DNA of 64,000 bases from Halalkalicoccus paucihalophilus (GCF_001593955.1 NZ_LTAZ01000013.1:248001-312000); one strand, 5' to 3'. Counted from the stretch's first letter, positions 26,281-36,237 are shown. Notes: generated by a model from the sequence alone, not told the origin. A program made the numbers and translations.

Positions 26281-27626
26281 CACAGTCACATCTTCACCGT
26301 CGACACGTACTGAAATCAGCAGGTGTATCGCTCAGTGCTCTCACACTGGGATCGTCGCTTGCGGCGGGTGAGTCGACCCAACGGTTTATCGTTGATAGCA
26401 AGAGCCTTCGGAATGAGGATGATGTCGAGATCATCCATGATCTGAGTCCCGTTAACCTTCTCGTGGTGCAGGCAACCGAAGAGCAGCTTAGCGGTTCGCG
26501 AGCCGAGTTTACACCGGATATGCGTATGGCACGCGACCCATACCAACCGGTACGTCAGGAGACGATCGACTACCCTGAGGAAGGCGATGACCTGTACCGA
26601 TATCAGTGGGATAAGCAGGACCAAGGAATTCCCGAGGCTCATGATATCACCAGGGGAGAAGGGACGCGAGTCGCGATCATCGATTCCGGTATTGCGGCTG
26701 GGCATCCTGATCTCGATGGACAAGTCGACCTCGAGCTCTCGAAAAGCTTTGCTACCGACGAATATGGGATCGGCGAACCCTACGGGGGAGCACACGGCAC
26801 ACACGTTGCAGGTATCGTTGCCGCCAATGACCAAACGGAAGGTGGTGTTATCGGTTCCGCCCCCGGGACTGACCTCATTGATCTGCGTGTTTTCGATGCA
26901 ACACTCAACAGTCGGGGCCGGGAGGAACTTCCTCCTGAGTACTGGGGTGAGACATGGATGGGGTCGGTTATTGCGGCTCTCGTTTACGCTGCCGAGATCG
27001 GCTGTGACGCTGTGAATCTTAGCCTCGGTTGGACGTGGAACATGCGCGAAGAGGGCTGGGGTACATTCTGGGGTAAAGTCCATCAGCGCGTCGGGAACTA
27101 TGCACGACGACAAGGCACTCTCCATACGCATGCGAGTGGCAACTGGGGTGAGAGCCTCCAATTTAACCGAGACGAGACGGATTCGTCCCAAACTGCTGGT
27201 GGAATCACAACCAGTGCGACGGGTCCACATGGATTCGATCCTGATACTGGCGAGTATGAGGAACCGCCCCACTCACCGGCGACTTATACGACACATGGTG
27301 TTGGTGCGATCGACATCGCTGCACCGGGTGGAAAAGGTGGTGAGTTCAAGCATGATGACGTCGTAAATACGGTCGCGTATCCACAGTTCGCTGAGGATGG
27401 TACGTATCTCGGTGCTGAGTACGGATATGACTGGTTTGCAGGGACCTCGATGGCTGCACCTCAAGTGGCGGGGGCAGCTGCCCTCGTAAAGGGCAACAAT
27501 CAGAGCTACAACAGCAATCAGGTCAGAAACTCGCTTCTGAAGACTGCTGTAATTCCAGACGAGTATGCGAAAAAGTACTACGGGCGAGGTGGCTATCTCG
27601 ATACCTTGGCAGCACTACAGGAGTAG
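26277..27626 (+). CDS. Tat-exported subtilisin-like serine protease (S8, halolysin-like)
   Basis: A 449-aa protein with Tat signal HRRHVLKSAGVSLSALTLG (signal end near residue 30), then an I9-like propeptide region to ~residue 115. The catalytic triad is Asp136 (VAIIDSGI), His173 (GAHGTHVAGIVA) and Ser391 (FAGTSMAAPQVAG), with the oxyanion-region Asn in HASGNWG. Export by Tat is normal for haloarchaeal halolysins. There is no C-terminal extension, unlike typical halolysins. It overlaps by 4 nt with the upstream M14 carboxypeptidase gene, suggesting coordinated extracellular proteolysis. Confidence 0.94.
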   Translation: MTQSHLHRRHVLKSAGVSLSALTLGSSLAAGESTQRFIVDSKSLRNEDDVEIIHDLSPVNLLVVQATEEQLSGSRAEFTPDMRMARDPYQPVRQETIDYPEEGDDLYRYQWDKQDQGIPEAHDITRGEGTRVAIIDSGIAAGHPDLDGQVDLELSKSFATDEYGIGEPYGGAHGTHVAGIVAANDQTEGGVIGSAPGTDLIDLRVFDATLNSRGREELPPEYWGETWMGSVIAALVYAAEIGCDAVNLSLGWTWNMREEGWGTFWGKVHQRVGNYARRQGTLHTHASGNWGESLQFNRDETDSSQTAGGITTSATGPHGFDPDTGEYEEPPHSPATYTTHGVGAIDIAAPGGKGGEFKHDDVVNTVAYPQFAEDGTYLGAEYGYDWFAGTSMAAPQVAGAAALVKGNNQSYNSNQVRNSLLKTAVIPDEYAKKYYGRGGYLDTLAALQE

Positions 27627-27630
27627 CCTC

Positions 27631-27647
27631 CTTCGATATCGTCGAAG
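27631..27647 (+). terminator. CTTCGA-TATCG-TCGAAG hairpin after the protease operon
   Basis: A perfect 6-bp stem begins 5 nt after the subtilase stop codon, in the gap before the converging AOR gene; it is probably a transcription-end structure. Confidence 0.4.
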
Positions 27648-27789
27648 ACGAGTCCGTACTTCGCATCGATCGTCTCGTACTCGTCGCATCGACAGTTCGC
27701 GTAGTTCGCCTTCTTAAACAAACCTCCTCAGAACATAAATACGTTTGACGGGATCTAAGCCGAGAGCGGTCGTAGTTCACCTGTGGTTC

Positions 27790-29643
27790 TCAGGAGTTTC
27801 CGAATGCCAGATCTAATCGCGAAAGCGTTGAGGTCGTCGGCGCTCCGTTCTCATCCCACCCGCGGAACGCGTAGTACTCCTCAAGCATCGAGTCGAGCTC
27901 CTCCGGCGGACAATACATCCCTTCGCTCGGACCATCAGGAATCGGCTCATGCATCACTCGATACGGCAGGGTATCCGACTCGCGATCCGCGACACCACGT
28001 TCGACGTTGATCAGTCGTTCGAGGTTGTAGATCCGCTCACCGATCTCCTCGACCTCCTCCAGCGAGAGCTCCCATCCAAGCGCGAGGTTGATCGCATCGC
28101 GATACTTCTCGTTGAGCTGATTGCCCCAGCCCGCCTCGCTCACGAATCGACACTGTGTTAGTGAATCCCCGAGCGCAGTGTAATGCTGTGACCGGGCGGC
28201 AAATTCCGCAGTTCCGTCGGTCGTCTCGTCATGAATCCCTTGGTATTGGCGCGTGGGACGGGTATCGTGATGTGAGCCGCCACGAGTAGACGTTGCGTAC
28301 CCGATACTCATGCCTTTCAGCCCGCGTGGCGAGTGGGCGGCGAACTCGAGACCCATCCGTCCGTGCAGGTACTTGTGGGCCTCGTCGTCGAGTTGCTCTG
28401 CAACTCGGAATGACCCTTCCGCCAGTACGTCGCCGAATTCTTCACGATGAGCCGTCTGCTTTGCGAGTTCGACGAGGCCCTTGGCGTCACCGAACTCGAG
28501 ATGCGGCGAGTCCTCATCGGTGAGCAGGCCTTTTTCGTAACACTCGCGGGCGAACGCAACCGTGACGCCCCAACTGATCGTGTCCATCCCCAGCCGGTCA
28601 CAGAGGTCGTTTGCCTTGATGACGCGCTGGATATCGTAGACGTCCTGCATGGTCGTCGTCCCGAACAGGCTCTCGAACTCGGGAATCTTCGCCTCAGTCA
28701 GTCCCTCGCTTTCGACACTGACATGCTTCCCACAGCGAACGGCACAGTTCGCACAGGTCGTGTCCTCGGTGATGTACTCAGCTTTGAGCGTCTCGCCACT
28801 GACCGCCTCCGCGTTTTCGTCCGTCGTTTGTTCGGTCTGATTATTTCGCCGGCCGAGTTTCCCCATCTCGTTGATCGGGTTAACGAGTCCCGATGTCCCG
28901 TAGGTCTGGAGCATCTCGGTTTCCTCCATGATCCGCCCCATCTGCCCAGTCGTAAGGTCACGGAATTCGGATTCAGCGGCGGCTTCGGGTTCGAACGACC
29001 CCTCTCGGATCGCGACAGCCTTGACGTTCTTCGAACCCAGCACTGCCCCGCCACCACCGCGACCAGCAACCCCCTCACGGTCACGGCCTTGGTGGACGAG
29101 ACACGCATAGCGCGCTTGGTTCTCACCTGCGGGCCCGGCGGCAATGACATGCGTCGAATACCCGTCTCCTTCGCGCTCACGGATCGCCTCACACGTCTCG
29201 TAGGTGTCCTTGCCTTGGAGATCAGTTGCGTCCTTGCATTCTGCGCCGTTCTCATTGACGTGGACGTATGAGAGGTCGTCAGCTTTGCCGTGTAATGCGA
29301 TGAGGTCGAAGCCGGTCGTCTTCTGCGCTTGTGGGAATGTCCCGCCGAATGTGCTGTCGAAAAAGCCGTTGGTCATAGGGCTAATGAACCCTGCGACACC
29401 GCGGCTGGTTGACTGAAATGGCGTGGCAGTCATCGGGCCGACGGCGAACACGAGGACGTTTTCGGCGTCGAACGGATCCGAGTCGGTCGGAACGTGGTCG
29501 TAAACGAGTTTTGCGGCGAGTCCGTTCCCGCCCAGAAAGCGGTGGGCGTCAGCCGGATCGATCTGTTCTCGCTCGACAGTCCCAGTCTCGAGTTTAACGT
29601 GGAGGATCTCGCCCCCGTAACAGGCAGGTAGATCACGACTCAT
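27790..29643 (-). CDS. aor: Tungsten-dependent aldehyde:ferredoxin oxidoreductase
   Basis: A 617-aa enzyme of the AOR family, oxidising aldehydes to acids with ferredoxin as acceptor. The N-terminal domain has FLGGNGLAAKLVYD and GPMTATPFQSTSRGVAGF (pterin-binding region), and GAVLGSKNVKAVAIRE is the usual AOR motif. The [4Fe-4S] ligands are in TCANCAVRCGK (residues ~294-304) with a later Cys in SLTQCRF. The pterin-binding DRLGMDTISWG is intact. The length is normal. It is divergently transcribed from a class III aminotransferase, with a 10-bp inverted repeat between them. A tungstate-type ABC transporter lies 30 kb away. The physiological aldehyde is unknown, possibly a deamination product. 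Confidence 0.94.
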   Translation of the reverse strand: MSRDLPACYGGEILHVKLETGTVEREQIDPADAHRFLGGNGLAAKLVYDHVPTDSDPFDAENVLVFAVGPMTATPFQSTSRGVAGFISPMTNGFFDSTFGGTFPQAQKTTGFDLIALHGKADDLSYVHVNENGAECKDATDLQGKDTYETCEAIREREGDGYSTHVIAAGPAGENQARYACLVHQGRDREGVAGRGGGGAVLGSKNVKAVAIREGSFEPEAAAESEFRDLTTGQMGRIMEETEMLQTYGTSGLVNPINEMGKLGRRNNQTEQTTDENAEAVSGETLKAEYITEDTTCANCAVRCGKHVSVESEGLTEAKIPEFESLFGTTTMQDVYDIQRVIKANDLCDRLGMDTISWGVTVAFARECYEKGLLTDEDSPHLEFGDAKGLVELAKQTAHREEFGDVLAEGSFRVAEQLDDEAHKYLHGRMGLEFAAHSPRGLKGMSIGYATSTRGGSHHDTRPTRQYQGIHDETTDGTAEFAARSQHYTALGDSLTQCRFVSEAGWGNQLNEKYRDAINLALGWELSLEEVEEIGERIYNLERLINVERGVADRESDTLPYRVMHEPIPDGPSEGMYCPPEELDSMLEEYYAFRGWDENGAPTTSTLSRLDLAFGNS

Positions 29644-29716
29644 ATCGCTTTCACCGGAATGGTTCTCTGTGGTCGAAATTCTATTGTTGTGCGCATATGA
29701 TACTCGCTACCACAAG

Positions 29717-29759
29717 CAGTAGAATAAAAGTTCGGAATAAGATGTCCTCTATTCTACTG
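29717..29759. promoter_or_regulatory. Inverted repeat between divergent aor and aminotransferase genes
   Basis: CAGTAGAATA (29717-29726) and TATTCTACTG (29750-29759) are perfect 10-bp arms separated by 23 nt. The site lies ~75 nt upstream of the aor start and ~115 nt upstream of the aminotransferase start. It is a good candidate operator shared by the two genes; an Lrp/AsnC regulator is encoded nearby at 31266. Confidence 0.45.
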
Positions 29760-29874
29760 TAGACTTTTTCTGATGAAGCAGATTCAATATCTACCTCTAT
29801 CTTCGTTTTTTGTTCCGCCGATACGAGTCTAATGTGAAGATTAATGAATCAACAGTCCGTGCACGAGAGTGGTA

Positions 29875-31212
29875 ATGGCTAGCAATCAGTCGGAACAAGA
29901 CGCTCCACTCGACATCGAACAGATCGACAAACAGCACGTCTTCGGAACATGGGCATACCAGTCCGAAGTATCCCCAACGCAGGTTGTCGCTGGAGACGGA
30001 GTTCGATTCACCGACGCAGACGGGAACGAATTTCTGGACTTTTCGGGACAGTTGATGTGCTCGAATCTGGGCCACTCAGCGGACAAGGTAGCGGATGCTG
30101 TTACGGAACAAGTCAACGAAGGTGCGTACTTCGCGCCAGGGTACACGACGGAGCCACGCGCACGACTCGGCCAGAAGCTCGCGGAGGTCACACCAGGAAA
30201 TCTTTCGAAGACGTTCTTCTCGACAAGCGGCACGGAGGCCGTTGAAGCCGCGATCAAGATCGCCCGAATGTACACTGGCAAGCAGAAAATCATTTCGCGC
30301 TACCGATCGTACCACGGCGCGACGTACGGCTCGATCAGCGTTACTGGAGACCCACGCCGTCTGATGGCCGAACCCGGCATCCCCGGAGTGATTAAGGCCC
30401 CGGATCCGTACGCATACGGTTCTACCCTCGATCCAATGGAAAGTCTCGAGTATATCGACGAGATGCTGATGCTCGAGGGCGATACGGTTGCCGCGGTGCT
30501 CGTCGAGCCAATCGTCGGATCGAACGGAATCCTCGTTCCCCCGGAGGAGTACCTCCCTCGACTCAAGGAGATCGCTCACGACCACGACGCCCTGCTGATC
30601 TGTGACGAAGTCATGGCCGGATTCGGACGAACCGGCGAGTGGTTTGGGTCGGACGTCTTCGGCGTCACGCCCGACATCATGACGATGGCGAAGGGACTGA
30701 GCGGGGCGTACGTCCCACTCGGCGCGACCATCGTTACCGAGGAGATTGCTGAGCACTTCGAGGATAATATGTTCTGTCACGGTCACACCTATGCCGGTCA
30801 TCCTGTCGCGTGTGCAGCGGGCTTGGCGGCAGTCGAGACCTACCAGGAAGAAAACCTCATCGAGCATGCAAGCGAGGTTGGAGAGTATCTCGGGAAACAG
30901 CTCTCGGAACTCGCGGATGACCATCCAAGTGTTGGTGAGACACGGGGTGTCGGACTGTTCCGAGGAATCGAACTCACCAAGGACGCCGATGGCCGAGTTC
31001 CCTTCGGTCAGCGAAAAGACAAGATCTCCAAGGGGAGCACTGTCGTCGACGATGTGAGTAGCGCAGCCGCTGATAACGGGGTGTACGTTGCAAACATGAT
31101 CAATACCCTCATTATCGCCCCACCTCTACCGATTACGAAGCAGGATATCGACGAAGCAGTCGGAGTACTTGACGAGGCGCTGGTGGTTTCTGACGACGCA
31201 ATGGAGAGCTAG
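29875..31212 (+). CDS. Class III PLP-dependent aminotransferase
   Basis: A 445-aa enzyme (ATG at 29875, just after an in-frame GTG). The fold-type I class III signature is complete: DFSGQLMCSNLGHSADKV near the N-terminus, FFSTSGTEAVEAAIKIAR, LLICDEVMAGFGRTG and the PLP lysine Lys273 in TMAKGLSGAYVPLGA. Relatives act on omega-amino groups (beta-alanine, GABA, taurine) or as pyruvate-coupled transaminases. With the amidase, carbamoylase and M20 deacylase genes that follow, it may transaminate an omega-amino acid released by them, and the neighbouring AOR could oxidise the resulting aldehyde. That pathway is inference. Confidence 0.9.
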   Translation: MASNQSEQDAPLDIEQIDKQHVFGTWAYQSEVSPTQVVAGDGVRFTDADGNEFLDFSGQLMCSNLGHSADKVADAVTEQVNEGAYFAPGYTTEPRARLGQKLAEVTPGNLSKTFFSTSGTEAVEAAIKIARMYTGKQKIISRYRSYHGATYGSISVTGDPRRLMAEPGIPGVIKAPDPYAYGSTLDPMESLEYIDEMLMLEGDTVAAVLVEPIVGSNGILVPPEEYLPRLKEIAHDHDALLICDEVMAGFGRTGEWFGSDVFGVTPDIMTMAKGLSGAYVPLGATIVTEEIAEHFEDNMFCHGHTYAGHPVACAAGLAAVETYQEENLIEHASEVGEYLGKQLSELADDHPSVGETRGVGLFRGIELTKDADGRVPFGQRKDKISKGSTVVDDVSSAAADNGVYVANMINTLIIAPPLPITKQDIDEAVGVLDEALVVSDDAMES

Positions 31213-31265
31213 AACCCCGAGCCAATAGGTCAATAATAGTTTAGCGCTATCGTCTTCGGTTCGGA

Positions 31266-31793
31266 TTACTCGTCGTCCAAAACGGTCTCAAGCATTTCAT
31301 CAGACATATTGGCGATAGTCTGGTTCCCTGTTTTGATCTCTCGCATAACGAATGTCGAAGACGTTTCGTTGACGCCGTCGATGCCGACGATGGCATCGAT
31401 CAGATCGTTCATTTGAGAACGGTTTTGCACCCGTGAGTGAACGATGAAGTCCGTATCACCCATCGTATAGAACACTTGATAGACACCATCGATTTCGCTC
31501 AATGCCTCACCGATATCGACGGCGTACCCCGATTCGTGAACAACGGAGACTTCAGTGATGATAAGGAGGTTCAAGCCGAGAGCAATCGGGTCGACATCGG
31601 CCGAGATTGCCGTAATGACGTTCGACTCCTTGAGCTTCTTCAGTCGGTAGTGGATCGCAGATTTCGAAAGATCAAGTGTATCCGATAACTCTTCTAAATT
31701 TACATCGCTATTTTGTTCAACACGCTCAAGGATCGCTAAATCAGTTTCGTCTAATTCGATCGAATCTTGATTCGTGCTCTGCATATCAGCCAT
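31266..31793 (-). CDS. Lrp/AsnC family transcriptional regulator
   Basis: A 175-aa protein from the ATG at 31793 (MADMQSTNQDSIELDETDLAILE); a longer open frame to 31886 would overlap the amidase. Residues ~14-60 form the AsnC winged HTH (NLEELSDTLDLSKSAIHYRLKKLKESNVI) and residues ~75-150 the RAM ligand domain (EVSVVHESGYAVDIGEALSEIDGVYQVFYTMGDTDFIVH). It is divergent from the amidase gene with only 83 bp between starts and convergent with the aminotransferase, so it is the likely local regulator, responding to an amino acid or related amine. Confidence 0.9.
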   Translation of the reverse strand: MADMQSTNQDSIELDETDLAILERVEQNSDVNLEELSDTLDLSKSAIHYRLKKLKESNVITAISADVDPIALGLNLLIITEVSVVHESGYAVDIGEALSEIDGVYQVFYTMGDTDFIVHSRVQNRSQMNDLIDAIVGIDGVNETSSTFVMREIKTGNQTIANMSDEMLETVLDDE

Positions 31794-31876
31794 ATAGGTG
31801 GACAATGATGAATGGTTACCGGTTATCGAATGAGTTGTAGAGACAGGCTTTTGATGTAGCCCTGTGGTCGTACAGT

Positions 31877-33328
31877 ATGCCAGCAATCCACAAACTATCG
31901 GCTGCGAGCCTTGCTCGTCGAATACGAGACGGAACCGTATCCCCGGTTACAGCGGTTGATGCGCTACTCAACCGTATCGAATCCCGCAATGAACAAACGA
32001 ACGCATTCATTACGATTACCGACTCGCTTGCTCGCGACGCTGCCAAAGAAGCCGAGCGTGCAGTCGAAAATGGGGCACGTTTAGGACCACTCCATGGCGT
32101 ACCAGTTGCGGTCAAAGATCTCAACGATGTCGCAGGTATCCGGACGACGTTCGGTTCGGAACTGTTCTCAGACTACACTGCCGAATCGGATGACCTGTTT
32201 GTAAGTCGGCTTAAGGACGCTGGTGCGATCGTCGTCGGCAAAACTAACACGCCGGAGTTCGGATTAGGCTGTACGACGGATAATCGCGTTGTAGGGCCGA
32301 CGAGTACGCCCTTTGCACTCGAAAAAGTATCGGGTGGCTCGTCGGGTGGCGCTGGTGCCGCACTCGCAGACCATCTCGTTCCGCTTGCACAGGGTTCGGA
32401 TACGGGTGGTTCGATCCGTACTCCTGCTGCGTTCTGTGGGGTCTATGGTTTCAAGCCCTCCTTCGGTCGGGTTCCACGAGCGAACCGCCCGAATGCATTC
32501 GCCGATCATACACCGTACTCCCATCTTGGGCCATTGGCACGGACAGTAGAAGATGCCGCACTCATGCTCGATGTCATGGCGGGCCCGCATCCAAAAGACC
32601 CGTTCAGTCTCCCGGTTGATGGGACCTCATATCTGGATGCGGTCAATCAACCGATTGATGATCTACGGATAGCGTACAGTCCGGATCTCGGAATCTACCC
32701 GATCGACCCTGCCGTTCGTGACGTAATAGACGAGGCCGTACCTGTATTCGAGCGGGCCGGTGCGACGGTTGATCGAGTCGATCCGGACCTTGGCTGTACG
32801 CAGGACGAATTGCTCGATGCGTATTACACGTTCATAAAAGTCCACTGGGAGTCCCTGTTCGATGATCTCGAAGAGGTACATGGGTTCGATCCACGCGGCG
32901 CGGACCGCGAGAGACTGTATGCAGATACTGTTGAAATTATCCTCGAATCAGACACTGTAACGACCCGTGAGTATACGCAAGCAGACGTCACGCGAACGCG
33001 AGTCTATGATGGTCTCATTGATCTATTCGGTAGCTATGATATTCTTCTCACACCGACGACAGCCGTTCCGCCGTTTGATCATGGCGACCATCCAACAACG
33101 ATTCAGGGGACAGAAATCGAACCGCTGCGCGGCTGGTTACTCACACAGCCGTTCAACCTGTCTGGCCATCCAGTAGCCTCCATTCCAGCAGGGCAGACGG
33201 ATACCGGCCTCCCCATTGGACTACAGATCGCTGGTCACCGGCACGCAGATGACGACGTGCTCGCGGCCAGTGCAGCCTTTGAACGGAAACGGCCATGGCA
33301 AGAGAGTTATCCTGCCCTCAGGGATTGA
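31877..33328 (+). CDS. Amidase signature family hydrolase (GatA-like)
   Basis: A 483-aa enzyme with the full amidase signature. The catalytic triad is Lys80 (PVAVKDLND), the cis-Ser in VSGGSSGGAGAALA (155/156) and nucleophile Ser179 in GSDTGGSIRTPAAF. The length and C-terminal GHPVASIPAG...LPIGLQIAG are typical of stand-alone amidases. No GatB or GatC gene is present, so it is a catabolic amidase rather than the tRNA amidotransferase subunit. It hydrolyses a carboxamide to acid and ammonia. It begins the divergent unit controlled by the adjacent Lrp-type gene and converges with the carbamoylase gene, leaving only 6 bp between stops. Confidence 0.9.
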   Translation: MPAIHKLSAASLARRIRDGTVSPVTAVDALLNRIESRNEQTNAFITITDSLARDAAKEAERAVENGARLGPLHGVPVAVKDLNDVAGIRTTFGSELFSDYTAESDDLFVSRLKDAGAIVVGKTNTPEFGLGCTTDNRVVGPTSTPFALEKVSGGSSGGAGAALADHLVPLAQGSDTGGSIRTPAAFCGVYGFKPSFGRVPRANRPNAFADHTPYSHLGPLARTVEDAALMLDVMAGPHPKDPFSLPVDGTSYLDAVNQPIDDLRIAYSPDLGIYPIDPAVRDVIDEAVPVFERAGATVDRVDPDLGCTQDELLDAYYTFIKVHWESLFDDLEEVHGFDPRGADRERLYADTVEIILESDTVTTREYTQADVTRTRVYDGLIDLFGSYDILLTPTTAVPPFDHGDHPTTIQGTEIEPLRGWLLTQPFNLSGHPVASIPAGQTDTGLPIGLQIAGHRHADDDVLAASAAFERKRPWQESYPALRD

Positions 33329-33334
33329 GAGCGA

Positions 33335-34570
33335 TCAATCACTCGTAGCGAGTTTGTATGCGGCGTTTCCAAGCGTGTTAGCGGCACGATAGCAGTCGTC
33401 CCAACTCGTGTATTCCGCCGGGGAATGGCTCTTTCCGTTCTCGCTTACTGCAAAAACCATCCCTGTATCACAAACCGAATCTAGATGCGTCGCATCGTGG
33501 CCTGCTCCGGATAGCAATTGGTGGCTTTCGTACTCTAATTCGTCAGCAGCCGACTGGACAGCCTTGATGCAGCGATCGGCGAACTTGACGCTTGGAGCAC
33601 GCATCGTTTCAGTATAATCCAATTCAACCCCTTCTCGACTCGCTGCCCAGTCTGCTTCTTCCAACACGCGGTCGTATGCTTCCTGGACGACCTCGTCGCT
33701 TGGATCACGGAATCCCCACGTGATCGTGACGTCTCCAGGGATAATGTTGACCGAGTTGGGTGAGACGTCCACGTGGCCAACAGTTCCAACGGTTCGATCA
33801 CCGAGTGTCCCGGGAATTCGGCGAATTTGAGTGATGACATCTGCAGCCGCTACGAGCGCATCGTTTCGGTGGTCCATTGGTGTCGGACCAGAGTGATCTG
33901 CTGCACCGTGAAACGAAAGTTCGCCCCAGGTGAATCCGACGACACCCGTGACGACACCGACGTCAGCGTCGACATTCTCTAGAGTCGGTCCCTGTTCAAT
34001 ATGGAGCTCAAGATAGGCTTCGTACGCTTCCTGCGGGGCTGCAGGTGTATCACCGTTGTAGCCAATTCGATTGAGTTCTTCCTCGAATGAGATGCCATCT
34101 GCATCGCTTTTCGCGTATTCAGTCTCGAGATCATGGGCTCCTGCCCAGACACCGCTTGCTTGCATCGCAGGTTGGAATCGAGACCCCTCTTCGTTCGTCC
34201 AGTTAACGATCTCGATAGGATGTGCGGTTTCGATTTCGCGATCGTTGAGCGTTCGGATGAGTTCAAGTGCAGTGATCACACCAAGCGGCCCGTCGTAGAT
34301 GCCGCCGTTGGGCTGTGAATCGAGGTGAGAACCGACGAGTACAGGTGGTGCCTGTGGATCCGTCCCGCTCCGCCGACCGAACATATTACCCATCGTATCA
34401 ATCCGGACATCTAGATCGGCGTTAGCCATCTGTTCACGGAACCAATCTCGGACGGTTTTGTCGGCATCGGAGAGAGCGAGCCGATGAAGTCCGCCATCAG
34501 TAGTACCACCTATTTCGGCTTGTTCTTTCATCGTTTCGACAAGTCGATTCTTGTTGAGAGAGATTGTCAC
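33335..34570 (-). CDS. M20 amidohydrolase, N-carbamoyl-amino-acid hydrolase/allantoate amidohydrolase type
   Basis: A 411-aa enzyme of the hydantoinase/carbamoylase branch of M20. Diagnostic segments are VGSHLDSQPNGGIYDGPLGVI (metal ligands His and bridging Asp), NWTNEEGSRFQPAMQASGVWAG (Glu pair) and LHIEQGPTLE, plus GAADHSGPTPMDHRNDAL in the dimer domain and GAGHDATHL near the C-terminus. It probably removes a carbamoyl group, giving an amino acid, CO2 and ammonia; beta-ureidopropionase, L-carbamoylase and allantoate amidohydrolase cannot be told apart here. No dihydropyrimidinase or hydantoinase gene is in the window. Confidence 0.9.
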   Translation of the reverse strand: MTISLNKNRLVETMKEQAEIGGTTDGGLHRLALSDADKTVRDWFREQMANADLDVRIDTMGNMFGRRSGTDPQAPPVLVGSHLDSQPNGGIYDGPLGVITALELIRTLNDREIETAHPIEIVNWTNEEGSRFQPAMQASGVWAGAHDLETEYAKSDADGISFEEELNRIGYNGDTPAAPQEAYEAYLELHIEQGPTLENVDADVGVVTGVVGFTWGELSFHGAADHSGPTPMDHRNDALVAAADVITQIRRIPGTLGDRTVGTVGHVDVSPNSVNIIPGDVTITWGFRDPSDEVVQEAYDRVLEEADWAASREGVELDYTETMRAPSVKFADRCIKAVQSAADELEYESHQLLSGAGHDATHLDSVCDTGMVFAVSENGKSHSPAEYTSWDDCYRAANTLGNAAYKLATSD

Positions 34571-34879
34571 GGTCGTACATCATCGGTGTCCCTCCCTCTT
34601 GATTTTTGTCCTCCCGTATTGCTATTTCGATAAAAAATCTCCATTAATCGAGTGGAGCATAAATATGATCTTGATGGAATTGAATAGTCATAATCGTATT
34701 ATTTCAACTTAATTAGCTCCCAGCGGTACAGATAGTTCTATGCTGGTCAGTAAGGCATACTACTAGGAGTAGTGTGAGAAGAATGTTGATCAATAGATAC
34801 CGCTATATATGGAAAATTTTCATAACTGGTTGGCTACCAACCCAAGGACTAATATACATCGTCTATGTTGTCTTCAGCC
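34571..34879. other. AT-rich divergent promoter region
   Basis: About 310 bp between the divergent M20 carbamoylase and M20 deacylase genes. It is strongly AT-rich with several TATA-like stretches (e.g. CTATATATGG at ~34802). No gene or clear repeat is seen. Confidence 0.5.
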
Positions 34880-36040
34880 ATGGTATCGAACAACATAGAA
34901 GACGAGTGTATCTCAGTGGTTAGTGAATTAGTACAACGCGAAAGCGAAAATCCACCGGGCAACGAGCAAGCGTGTGCCGAGTATATTGTTGACTGGTTCT
35001 CCGATCGAGACATCGAGACACGACTTGTTGAGGAACCGTATGCAGATCGCCCACAAGCTGTAGCAAGGGTTGGCGACGGAAGCCCAACAGTCGTTCTCAA
35101 CGGTCACATCGATGTCGTTCCTGCTGGGGATCGTGAACAGTGGTCCTATGATCCATATGCTGCAACCGTCGATGGAGAGTATCTCTACGGACGCGGAAGT
35201 ACGGATATGAAAGCTGGTGTCGCTATTGGAATGCTCACAACTGCTTGGGTCGCCGAACAGATTGACTCGGGAGAACTGTCTGGATCGGTTATCATGCAGG
35301 CAGTAATCGGTGAGGAAACGGCGGAACCAGGAACGAAGACGTTGCTAGAGAACGGGTATGATGGAGACTATGGTGTCGTTTTAGAACCAACTGGAATGCG
35401 TGCAGCGACAAGCGAGAAGGGATTAGTCTGGTACGAAATTACTGTAGAAGGGGAACCATCTCACGCCAGTCGCCCTGATCAAGGCCGAAATGCGATTCAA
35501 GATGCACGCCCCGTTCTCACAGCGCTCACAGAGTACGATACCGATGTTCGGGAGCGAACTGATGAACTCGTTGGGAACGCATATGCAACTATTACGAAGT
35601 TTGAGGCCGGAACCAAGGAAAACGTCGTTCCTGAGCGAGCAACAATAACGATTGATCGACGAATGATACCCGCAGAGTCTGTCGAAGAGGTCGATCAAGA
35701 GATTGCCGAGTTGCTATCTGGAGTTGAGGAGGAATACAATGTCCAAACAGAATGGGAACGCACACGAACATACGAATCGGCAGCTATTGAGACGGATAGT
35801 GACTTAGCGACTGTGTTTCGAAAGCATTCAGAATCCGTTGCTGGCGTCTCAAGTGACCCATTTGGTGTCAAAGCATCAACTGACGTTCGAAATTTCATCA
35901 ACGACGTAAACACCGAGGCAATCACGTGGGGGCCGGGGGATCTCTCACAAGCGCACACCTATAACGAACGAATCAGCACGCAAGCAGTCGCAAACGGATA
36001 TGAAATTCTCTGTCGGTCTGTCGAAGAACTGTTGAGTTAG
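34880..36040 (+). CDS. M20 family deacylase/peptidase (ArgE/DapE-like)
   Basis: A 386-aa protein from the ATG at 34880 (MVSNNIEDECISVV); an in-frame ATG five codons upstream is also possible. Di-zinc site segments are VVLNGHIDVVPAGD (His and Asp), YGRGSTDMKAGVAIG (bridging Asp) and QAVIGEETAEPGTKTLL (catalytic and ligand Glu); TWGPGDLSQAHTYNERIS carries the last His. This is the acetylornithine deacetylase/succinyl-diaminopimelate desuccinylase pattern. In this catabolic context it may cleave an N-acyl amino acid. It is followed by a small membrane protein and an SSS symporter on the same strand, which may supply its substrate. Confidence 0.9.
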   Translation: MVSNNIEDECISVVSELVQRESENPPGNEQACAEYIVDWFSDRDIETRLVEEPYADRPQAVARVGDGSPTVVLNGHIDVVPAGDREQWSYDPYAATVDGEYLYGRGSTDMKAGVAIGMLTTAWVAEQIDSGELSGSVIMQAVIGEETAEPGTKTLLENGYDGDYGVVLEPTGMRAATSEKGLVWYEITVEGEPSHASRPDQGRNAIQDARPVLTALTEYDTDVRERTDELVGNAYATITKFEAGTKENVVPERATITIDRRMIPAESVEEVDQEIAELLSGVEEEYNVQTEWERTRTYESAAIETDSDLATVFRKHSESVAGVSSDPFGVKASTDVRNFINDVNTEAITWGPGDLSQAHTYNERISTQAVANGYEILCRSVEELLS

Positions 36041-36237
36041 TCACCGATTCAAATTCAATTACAGGTAGCTCTAAGAACAGACGATATACTCCTTTGTTCT
36101 ATATAAGGTGTGACTACCCTTACAGACTATATTATTTGGTGATAGTTGAATAAGATGGAAGTGTGTGTTTGAATACTGGATAATTTTCTATAAATCGGTA
36201 ATTTTATAGTATACCATAGTGCATGGGGTAACGTGAT

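Noticed and set aside
28447-29271. 274-codon plus-strand frame
   Set aside because: It lies entirely opposite the AOR gene, whose motifs are intact; it is a GC-driven shadow frame.
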